Assembly (NCBI GenBank): GCA_031296935.1
Contig: JAVDPD010000009.1
Coordinates: 62,001 to 126,000, forward strand
Direction of reading: 5' to 3'
DNA from: Cerasicoccus maritimus
Lineage (GTDB): Bacteria > Verrucomicrobiota > Verrucomicrobiia > Opitutales > Cerasicoccaceae
DNA length: 64,000 bases
Position numbers and translations under genes: made by a program. Positions within the stretch are counted from its first letter, which is position 1; each line of letters starts with the position of its first letter. The notes beneath the pieces were generated by a model, which saw nothing but the letters and a program-made list of their open reading frames with translations, was not told the origin of the DNA and did no database searches. This document shows, piece by piece, positions 8,726 through 15,036 of this stretch.

Positions 8726-9721
8726 CTACTCAGGCCAGCGCACCACGGCTCCGCCCCAGGTAAGGCCGGCGCCAAAGGCGGTCAGCAAAATGTTGTCGCC
8801 GGGGCCAAAGTAGCCCTTTTGGCGGGCTTCCCACATGGCGATCGGGACCGAGGCCGCAGAGGTGTTGCCGTAGCGGTCGATGTTCACATAGACGCGGCTC
8901 ATGTCCACCTGCAGGCGCTTGGCGAGCGACTCGATGATGCGGATGTTGGCCTGGTGCGGGATGAAGCACTTGATGTCGTCAGGGACGAGGCCGTTTTTTT
9001 CAATGGTTTCCAAGGTGATGTCGCCCATCTCGCGCACGGCGTTTTTGAAGACTTCCTTGCCGTTCATCTTCAGGAAGTGCTGGCGGGCGGAGACGGACTC
9101 AGCACTGGCGGGCATGCGGGCGCCGCCGCCGGGCATGTTGAGCAGGTCCATCTTCGAGCCGTCGGCGCGCAGGATGATCTCGCCCACGCCGGTGTTGGCT
9201 TGGTCGGAAAGGGAAAGCACGGCGGCGCCGGCACCATCGCCGAAGAGCACGCAGGTGGTGCGGTCTTGCCAATCGAGGATGCTGGACATCTTTTCGGCAC
9301 CGATGATCAGCGCATTGCGGTAGGCGCCGGACTTCATCAGCTTGGCGCCGACTTCGAGGATGTAAAGGAAGCCGCTACAGGCCGCGACGACGTCAAAGGC
9401 GGCCACGGTGCCCAGGCCGAGCTCGGCTTGGACGAGGCAGGCGGTGGAGGGGAAAGGCATGTCCGGGCTCATCGTGCCGACAATGACGAGGTCGACCTCG
9501 TCTTTGCTAATACCAGCGTCGGCGATGGCGGCGCGGGCGGCTGCGGCGCCGAGGCTGGAGGCGGTTTCGTTTTCGCCGGCTAGGCGACGTTCACCGATGC
9601 CGGAGCGCGAGCGAATCCAGTCATCGGAGGTGTCGATGACTTTGGAGAGATCGTCATTGGTGACGACCTTATCTGGAATGCTGGTCCCGAGACCGGAGAT
9701 GATAACCGAAGATGCGGTCAT
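8726..9721 (-). CDS. fabH: 3-oxoacyl-[ACP] synthase III (FabH)
   Basis: The 331-residue protein shows the complete FabH triad: Cys115 in VVAACSGFLY, His in CFIPHQANIRI and Asn in RYGNTSAASVPIA. The N-terminal ISGLGTSIPDKVVTNDDL and TSDDWIRSRSGI are also typical. FabH condenses acetyl-CoA (or a branched primer) with malonyl-ACP to start fatty-acid synthesis in the cytoplasm. It is the last gene of the rpmF-plsX-DUF3047-fabH cluster. ATG 9721 lies 4 nt after the DUF3047 stop. The hairpin-like ATTGGTCAT/ATGACCAAT pair (about 8612 and 8700) downstream is weak and not a convincing terminator. Confidence 0.97.
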   Translation of the reverse strand: MTASSVIISGLGTSIPDKVVTNDDLSKVIDTSDDWIRSRSGIGERRLAGENETASSLGAAAARAAIADAGISKDEVDLVIVGTMSPDMPFPSTACLVQAELGLGTVAAFDVVAACSGFLYILEVGAKLMKSGAYRNALIIGAEKMSSILDWQDRTTCVLFGDGAGAAVLSLSDQANTGVGEIILRADGSKMDLLNMPGGGARMPASAESVSARQHFLKMNGKEVFKNAVREMGDITLETIEKNGLVPDDIKCFIPHQANIRIIESLAKRLQVDMSRVYVNIDRYGNTSAASVPIAMWEARQKGYFGPGDNILLTAFGAGLTWGGAVVRWPE

Positions 9722-9725
9722 GGTA

Positions 9726-10436
9726 TTATTGAGAAGAAACTTGTAACCAGTCCACGTAGGCGGTGGACGACTCGTGAGTGTTGTCGCTGTCGGCCATGAT
9801 GCTGATCACGGCGTCGGCGGGCGGCTCCTCGCCAAAGGCGGCTCGGAAGTCCTCTAAAATGTTGGCGCGCTCCTGATGCCACTGCTTCAAATCGCCGGAG
9901 CCGGAACGTTTAACGATGATGCGCGCGCGATCGGAGTAAGGGCAAGGAAGAATGTTCTCCGGCAGGTCACTGCGATTGGCAAACACGTAGTGCAGCACGC
10001 GGTAGGGCGGGTAGTCGCCCCAAACGAGCTTTTGCATCTTGAACCAGCGGCGCTCGGAGGCGGAGACGCTTTTCGGGTCGAACTTGAAGCAAACACTCAC
10101 GCGCAGGGGAAAGTCGTCGCCGTCCTTTTGCTGGGCGTCGCCCTTGGAGAGCGTGTTGTCCACATTCCAGCGCCAGGTGAGGATGGGCGTCGTCGCCGGT
10201 TGAAACTTCTTGGCAAGGACAATGGCGGACACGGAGTCGTTGGAACTGGCGCAAAGGTAGCCTTCGGGCGTGATGCTGTAGGCGGTGTCGGTTTGCAGCG
10301 GGAAGGTCAGCGCTTCCCAATTTTCCATCTGGTCGAATTGCTCGTTGAGCAGTGGCGCGAGGGCGGTCGCCTGAGGCGTTGCTCCGTGTGCGCTACAAAA
10401 AAATAAACTACCCCCGAGGGCTAGAGCACTTTTCAT
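9726..10436 (-). CDS. DUF3047 family exported protein
   Basis: The 236-residue protein starts with a short signal (MKSALALGGSLFFCSAHGA). It contains the DUF3047 pattern: PILTWRWNVDNTLSKGDA, DGDDFPLRVSVCFKF and a C-terminal ISIMADSDNTHESSTAYVDW strand. The family is a periplasmic beta-sandwich of unknown role. The notable feature is its 5' end. The first 13 coding bases (ATG AAA AGT GCT C) lie inside the terminal inverted repeat of a 267-bp palindromic element, so the element appears to supply the start codon. It sits between plsX and fabH, an uncommon insertion in this cluster, and stops 4 nt before fabH. Confidence 0.8.
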   Translation of the reverse strand: MKSALALGGSLFFCSAHGATPQATALAPLLNEQFDQMENWEALTFPLQTDTAYSITPEGYLCASSNDSVSAIVLAKKFQPATTPILTWRWNVDNTLSKGDAQQKDGDDFPLRVSVCFKFDPKSVSASERRWFKMQKLVWGDYPPYRVLHYVFANRSDLPENILPCPYSDRARIIVKRSGSGDLKQWHQERANILEDFRAAFGEEPPADAVISIMADSDNTHESSTAYVDWLQVSSQ

Positions 10437-10690
10437 TTAACTTGGCCGATCAGGTGGGGATAAGATTGGATGCAGCGCAAGGCGGCATTGATTGAGCGGG
10501 CTGGAAGCCCGTGATTGAAATGCCAACATAGCGAACTTCCAATCTGTCCCCAAGCGAGTAACCGAGTGCTTTTCCGCGCCAGCAGCGTTGGCTTTTCGCT
10601 CACAGGCTTCCAGCCTGTAACGCTCAAGCCGCCTTGCTGGACACGAAAAATCACAGCGGCCTGGTCGGCCAAGTTATATGAAAAGTGCTC
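10424..10690. mobile_element. MITE-like palindromic element with TA duplication (family A, full copy)
   Basis: The ends 10424-10454 and 10660-10690 are 31-bp terminal inverted repeats matching at 29 positions. The element is flanked on both sides by TA (10422-10423 and 10691-10692), as expected for IS630/Tc1-type MITEs. The interior is also palindromic: GGCTGGAAGCC near 10500 mirrors GGCTTCCAGCC near 10606, and GCAAGGCGGC mirrors GCCGCCTTGC. No transposase is encoded. It fills most of the 350-bp gap between plsX and the DUF3047 gene and overlaps the latter's start. The remaining 10693-10786 holds nothing recognisable. Confidence 0.8.
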
Positions 10691-10786
10691 TAATGCCGCC
10701 AAGCGGGGGAGCCAGTGGAAAATCGTCATTCGTAAAGGTGCGTCTTAGTCGGGGGAGCGCCGGCTGTTGGGAGGCGCGCGTTTACA

Positions 10787-11869
10787 TTAGGAGTTATCCG
10801 CCGGAGTTGAGGCGACGGCGCGAGCTTTCATGATGCCGTTGCCTTTTTCAATGTCTTTTTGCACCTGCTCCTCCATGTCGTGGCGGAGCGTTTCCAAGGC
10901 GATTCGGATGGCGCTGCGGATGAAATAACGGTCGCTCGAGCCGTGCGTTTTCAGCACCAGGTGATTGAGCCCGAGCAGCGGCGCGCCCGAGAAGTTGTCC
11001 GGCGAGAAGGTCTTCTTCATTGCCTTGAAGGCACCTTGGGAAAGCAGGGCACCGAGCTTGCGGATCGGTGAGGCCATGAGCTCGTCCTTGAGCGTGCCCT
11101 TCAAAGTGCTGTAGCAGGACTCCAGGGTCTTGAGCAGGATGTTGCCCGTAAAGCCGTCGCAAACAACCACATCGACGACGTTCTTAAACGTGTCAAAGCC
11201 TTCGACCGGGCCGATGTAATTGATCATGCCCGCGTCGCCAATGTCCTTCAAATACTCATGCGCTTCCATGATGCGCTTGGTGCCCTTGCCCTCTTCGGTG
11301 CCGATGGTCATCAGGCCAACGCGCGGGTTTTCCTTGCCGGTGGCAGAGGCGTAGTAAGCCGAGCCGAGGATGGCGTTGTGCGCGAGTTGGGTGGACGACG
11401 TTTCGGGCTGGGCGCCGGCGTCGATCAGCAAAAAGTGGTGGTCGCGGCTGGGGATAATGGTCGCCAAGGCCGGTCGCTCGATGCCGGGCAGCTTGCGCAG
11501 CATGAGGGTGGCGGCAAACATCAGGCTACCGGTGTTGCCGCAGCTGACGGCCGCGCCAGCTTCGCCATCCTGGACGAGCTTGAGCGCGGAAATCATGGAC
11601 GAGCCCTTCTTTTTGTAGCTGTCCTTGGGTTTGTCGTCCATGCTGATGACGTCCGGCGCATGGTGGATGCGCACGCGGGGGTCGTTGCCCAGACCACACT
11701 CATCGAGGAGGGGCTGCAGGGTGTCTTCAGGTCCGACAAGGATGACGTTTTGCAGGGACTTAACCTCGTCCAGGGCCATGCGGGTGGCCGCAACAACTTC
11801 GGCCGGTCCCAGGTCCCCGCCCATGGCGTCAACTGCGATAGGGTGATCGCTGGAAGAAGCGGTGCTCAT
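10787..11869 (-). CDS. plsX: Phosphate acyltransferase PlsX
   Basis: The 360-residue protein starts with HPIAVDAMGGDLGPAEVV and contains AAVSCGNTGSLMFAATLMLR and VVVCDGFTGNILLKTLE, all typical of PlsX. PlsX makes acyl-phosphate from acyl-ACP for PlsY, the first step of phospholipid synthesis at the membrane. Its length fits the family; the C-terminal about 20 residues are a poorly conserved tail. The gene follows rpmF in the usual order, but an intrinsic terminator lies 92 bases upstream of the start. It must therefore be expressed by read-through or from a promoter in 11870-11960. Confidence 0.97.
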   Translation of the reverse strand: MSTASSSDHPIAVDAMGGDLGPAEVVAATRMALDEVKSLQNVILVGPEDTLQPLLDECGLGNDPRVRIHHAPDVISMDDKPKDSYKKKGSSMISALKLVQDGEAGAAVSCGNTGSLMFAATLMLRKLPGIERPALATIIPSRDHHFLLIDAGAQPETSSTQLAHNAILGSAYYASATGKENPRVGLMTIGTEEGKGTKRIMEAHEYLKDIGDAGMINYIGPVEGFDTFKNVVDVVVCDGFTGNILLKTLESCYSTLKGTLKDELMASPIRKLGALLSQGAFKAMKKTFSPDNFSGAPLLGLNHLVLKTHGSSDRYFIRSAIRIALETLRHDMEEQVQKDIEKGNGIMKARAVASTPADNS

Positions 11870-11960
11870 TGGCGCTTGAGGCTGTGATACAACGGGCGTG
11901 GGTCAAGCTGCGAATCACAGGCAGTTAGGAAATGCATGCGGAGATGGCTGCCGTAGGACA

Positions 11961-11990
11961 TAAAAAAACCCGGCCGTAATGAGCCGGGTT
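11961..11990 (-). terminator. Intrinsic terminator between rpmF and plsX
   Basis: On the minus strand, arms AACCCGGC and GCCGGGTT enclose an 8-nt loop and are followed by seven T's. It begins 26 nt after the rpmF stop and should end most rpmF transcripts before plsX. Confidence 0.85.
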
Positions 11991-12015
11991 GGAAAAATGG
12001 TGCGAATCGCGCAGA

Positions 12016-12195
12016 CTACAGCTCGACTTCGACGACTTGGCGACCGCGATACATCCCGTTGGCCGGGTTGACATGGTGCGGCTTGAAGGTGGTGCCGTCG
12101 GTGCTGTCCTTGGCGAGAAGAGGCGCCTTGAAACGGTTTGCGCCGCGACGAAGGCCACTGCGCTGCTTGGATTGCTTACGTTTTGGTTGTGCCAT
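12016..12195 (-). CDS. rpmF: 50S ribosomal protein bL32
   Basis: This 59-codon gene translates as MAQPKRKQSKQRSGLRRGAN followed by RFKAPLLAKDSTDG, TFKPHHVNPANGMYRGRQ and VVEVEL. The N-terminal 'MAxPKRKxSKxRxxxRR' and the 'hHvxPxxGxYxGR' pattern are diagnostic of bL32. The zinc-binding Cys pairs of some bL32 forms are absent, so this is the Cys-free type. It heads the rpmF-plsX-fabH cluster found in many bacteria. A strong terminator follows 26 nt downstream. The gene is short and easy to miss in length-filtered gene calls. Confidence 0.95.
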   Translation of the reverse strand: MAQPKRKQSKQRSGLRRGANRFKAPLLAKDSTDGTTFKPHHVNPANGMYRGRQVVEVEL

Positions 12196-12561
12196 GGTGA
12201 AAGGTGTTTGGTGGTTCCGTTATTCGGGAAAAGTGGAGAAAATGGACAGCGCCAGCACGCCCGTCAATAGCAAATTCGGCTGATTCAGGCGTTCTTTAGG
12301 CGTGAAGATGGCTGATGTTTTTTAAGTCGTTCTTCAGCAGTGTTATGCGTAACTTTCTTGTCGATTTTACGCGCCAAACCAATACTTTTATGCACTTTTC
12401 TGGCCAAAATGGGGCCGTTCTATGGCATCTAAAGCAAACTTTTGGCGGCCAGGTGCCGAGAAGAAGCGCGTTTTTTACCGAAAGGCCGGCTCTGCGGCAT
12501 GCTCAGAGCAAAAAAGCGCGGGAAGATTCGGTGCGCAGGTCTGCCCGGGCGGAGGCGCGCC
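12196..12561. other. Intergenic region upstream of rpmF
   Basis: This 366-bp stretch separates two genes on the minus strand. Near the rpmF side there is a TTGACG on the minus strand about 75 bases upstream of the start, but the -10 at 17-nt spacing (CATTTT) is poor, so the rpmF promoter is not firmly located. No coding frame, repeat or clear terminator for the upstream operon was seen. Confidence 0.4.
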
Positions 12562-12978
12562 CTACGATTCGTTGTCGATGAGCAGTTTGACAAGTGGGAA
12601 TTGGTAATCGCCGAAACTGAGGACGACGGTGCGGGTTTCGCGGGATTCGAGCAGGATGCTGCGGAAACTGGGGTTGACGCGCTTGCCGTCGGCGAAGATG
12701 CCCACGAAGTTCCTTGGCTGGATGACTTGGCGGCCGTCCATCTGGTTTTTCAGGGTGACCATGAAGAACCGGGCGCCGGATGGGGCGCTCATGGCGCGGT
12801 AGTTGACGACTTCAATGAACGCCACGGTCGGCTTGAGTGTGGTTTCGTCCTCGTGGAAGTGCACTTCGTCCTCGGTGATCACGCGGCGATCAAAGGTGGC
12901 GGCGTCGGCGGTGTCGAGCGCATGGGCGGAGAGGCCACTAACAATGAGCGCCAGCAGGGCAAAGGCTTGGTATTTCAT
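12562..12978 (-). CDS. Small secreted protein closing the helical-repeat operon
   Basis: The 138-residue protein has a Sec signal (MKYQAFALLALIVSGLSAHA). Its mature domain is rich in beta-strand patterns: VAFIEVVNYRAMSAPSGARFF, MVTLKNQMDGRQVIQPRNFV and TRTVVLSFGDYQFPLVKLLI. This looks like a small beta-sandwich, and no known family is recognised. Its ATG overlaps the stop of the 59-codon frame upstream by four bases (ATGA), so translation should be coupled to the rest of the operon. Its role is unknown; context suggests it works with the helical-repeat proteins at the envelope. Confidence 0.7.
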   Translation of the reverse strand: MKYQAFALLALIVSGLSAHALDTADAATFDRRVITEDEVHFHEDETTLKPTVAFIEVVNYRAMSAPSGARFFMVTLKNQMDGRQVIQPRNFVGIFADGKRVNPSFRSILLESRETRTVVLSFGDYQFPLVKLLIDNES

Positions 12979-13154
12979 AGCAGAGGAGTCTTTGGGTTGG
13001 TTATTGCTTTTCGAAAATGATTTTCAGCAGCGCGATGCGGCTCGCTGGGGTTGAGAGATTGGCGAGTGAGCCAGCCGGCGGCGGTGGCCAGGAGGGTGAC
13101 GCCGAGGAGGGCCAAGGGGGTGGCGGGGGTGGCTTTGCCGGGCGGTTTAGTCAT
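12975..13154 (-). CDS. Overlooked 59-aa membrane-anchored small protein
   Basis: The frame reads MTKPPGKATPATPLALLGVT, LLATAAGWLTRQSLNPSE and a short basic tail. It has one transmembrane segment and resembles the N-terminal anchor of the upstream helical-repeat proteins (AAGWLARGAWEASNP in the first of them). Its ATG overlaps the upstream stop (8 bases, ATGACTAA) and its TGA overlaps the downstream start (ATGA). Such double overlap argues for real translation. No strong Shine-Dalgarno is visible, so coupling would be required. It could be a degenerate third paralog of which only the anchor survives, or a small partner protein. Confidence 0.55.
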   Translation of the reverse strand: MTKPPGKATPATPLALLGVTLLATAAGWLTRQSLNPSEPHRAAENHFRKAITNPKTPLL

Positions 13155-15036
13155 CCTTGACGTATTTCATGAGCTTGGCGATTTCCTCGGGGGAAAGGTC
13201 GCTGGCGGCAAGGGTGGCGCGGGCGAGCTCTGGGTCCTTCCACTCGCGGAGGACTTGGCGCACGGATTTTTCGCGCATGCTATCGTCGCCGATGCCGGTG
13301 GCCCAATCGAAGGCGGCGGCGGGGTCGCTTTTGCGGATGTCGTTGGCGAGGTTTTCGTAGGCGCGGTCGCGGGCCTCGCCCTTGGGGAGGTCGGCGATCC
13401 AGATGGAGGCCTCGTAGGGATCGTGGTCGAGCCAGGCGTCGGAGACGGAGTCGACTAGGTCGGGCAGGCGTTCTTTGTCGACATTGTCGAGCCAGGCAGC
13501 GGCTTCGGCGGGGGATTGCCGGGCGAAGTTACGGATGTAATTTTTCTGCTGATTGTCTCCCAGATCGGCAAATCCCTGGGGGCCGAGGTAGTCAAAGAAA
13601 GACCAGGGGTCCTGGTTGGCCCAGTTGTTCTTGAGTTGATTTTGCATTTCCTCGTCACCTTCGACTGTCGTGGGGTCTTCGAGGATGGCGATGATGGCTT
13701 CGGCACCTTCTTCGATGGCGGGGTTGACGAAGGCGTAGCTTGAGTCTTTCTGGGTTTGCGGGTCGAGTGTGGCGTAGAATTCCTTGGCGGTCTCCCAGTC
13801 GTGTTGGACCATTTTATTGAGGATGCTGCGGAGGTAGTCGCGTTTTTCCTGGCCGTTGGGCATGGCCTGGACGCGGGCGATGGCGCCCTGGGGGTCTTCA
13901 TCATATTGGTGGGAAATGAGCTGACTCATCGCATTGCGGTATTGGTATCCGTAGGGGAGTTGAGCGATGTAGTCCTCGGCGGCTTCGTTGTCCTGGCTGA
14001 TGAGTTGTTGGATGGCCTGGGTGATGATTTGGTCCTGATTTAAGCCGTCAAGAGATGCGGTGGCCCACTCGATGACTTCGACGGATTTCTCCGGCGGGAG
14101 GTTCCAGAGGCTGAGCATGCGGTCGGGGTGGCGCTCTTGGCCAATGGCGGCGAGGGCGGCCTGGCTGTCTTGCTTAAACCACTCGGTGTAGAGTTGTCGG
14201 CGAATGTTGTTTTGCGTGTCGTGGCCCTTGATGGAGTCCACGAGGGCAAAGGCGCCGGGGAGGTCGTTTTGCTTGAGGACTTCGAAGTAGCCCTCGATGG
14301 CGCGTTTGTAGGGCTTGTAAGTGAGGCTGGAAAGCGTGGTCCAGGCGACTTCGGGGTCGAGCTCGGTGAGGTTGACGAAGATGTTTTTGTAGGTGTAGTC
14401 GTTGCCCGATCCGTAGGCCTGCTGGAGCTCCAGGGCTTTGAGCGGGTCGTCCCTCATGGTGTTGTAGATGAGGGTGTTCATGCGCTGCTTGCGCGTCTCC
14501 GCTGGCAGTTGCTGGATGGCGGCGACGGCACCGTAGAGGTCTTCCTTGGCCCAGCTGCTGATTACATAATGACCCAGTGTGGCGTTTTCTTTATCAGTGG
14601 GGTTCTGGAGGAATTTGGCGCGGGCGGCTTCGGGGTTGAGGTCGACCCAGCGGCGAAGCAGGAGGCCGCGCAGGTAGTGGCGCTTGCGGTCGTCTCCGAG
14701 GGACTCGATGGCGTCGAGGACCTCCTGTTCATTGAGGGAGAGGACGATGAACTCGATGCTGATGCGCTGGCCCAGCTCAATGTTGCGGAAATTGTAATTC
14801 TTTAAGTAATTGATGCGCTCGGCGGCGCTGGTTTCGAGCTCGCCCCGGTAGATGGCTTCGGCGGTTTGGCGTTCGGTGAGGTGCTTGGTTTTGGCGCGCC
14901 AGCGGGCGTTGGCGGCTTCGTCGACCTGGTTGGATGCAGTGACGCCGGGTCGCTGAATGGGAGTCGCGGGGGGATTGAGGACCCAGCCGAGGCCAAACGC
15001 GCCGACCAGTAGGAGCAGGATGAGCGCGTACTTCAT
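13147..15036 (-). CDS. Membrane-anchored helical-repeat protein, paralog 2
   Basis: This 629-residue protein starts with a single N-terminal hydrophobic anchor (MKYALILLLLVGAFGLGWVL). It then consists of about 13 helical repeats of roughly 33-42 residues, marked by a 'W/L-x(3)-D-P-x-x-A' turn. Examples are RWVDLNPEAAR, NTMRDDPLKAL, EWFKQDSQAAL, NFARQSPAEAAAW, AWLDHDPYEASIW and DIRKSDPAAAFDW, often followed by 'LP-x-G-x-x-R'. The fold should be an alpha-solenoid exposed to the periplasm. It has no catalytic motif. The gene is paralogous to the one upstream, with which it overlaps by 4 bases. The function is unknown; such proteins recur in Verrucomicrobiota without assigned roles. Confidence 0.8.
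   Translation of the reverse strand: MKYALILLLLVGAFGLGWVLNPPATPIQRPGVTASNQVDEAANARWRAKTKHLTERQTAEAIYRGELETSAAERINYLKNYNFRNIELGQRISIEFIVLSLNEQEVLDAIESLGDDRKRHYLRGLLLRRWVDLNPEAARAKFLQNPTDKENATLGHYVISSWAKEDLYGAVAAIQQLPAETRKQRMNTLIYNTMRDDPLKALELQQAYGSGNDYTYKNIFVNLTELDPEVAWTTLSSLTYKPYKRAIEGYFEVLKQNDLPGAFALVDSIKGHDTQNNIRRQLYTEWFKQDSQAALAAIGQERHPDRMLSLWNLPPEKSVEVIEWATASLDGLNQDQIITQAIQQLISQDNEAAEDYIAQLPYGYQYRNAMSQLISHQYDEDPQGAIARVQAMPNGQEKRDYLRSILNKMVQHDWETAKEFYATLDPQTQKDSSYAFVNPAIEEGAEAIIAILEDPTTVEGDEEMQNQLKNNWANQDPWSFFDYLGPQGFADLGDNQQKNYIRNFARQSPAEAAAWLDNVDKERLPDLVDSVSDAWLDHDPYEASIWIADLPKGEARDRAYENLANDIRKSDPAAAFDWATGIGDDSMREKSVRQVLREWKDPELARATLAASDLSPEEIAKLMKYVKDD

Noticed and set aside
10433..10729. 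98-codon frame across the family A element
   Set aside because: It is the translated palindromic element; the same 'RVQQGGLS' string occurs in the copy at 18305-18511, showing that it is repeat-derived.
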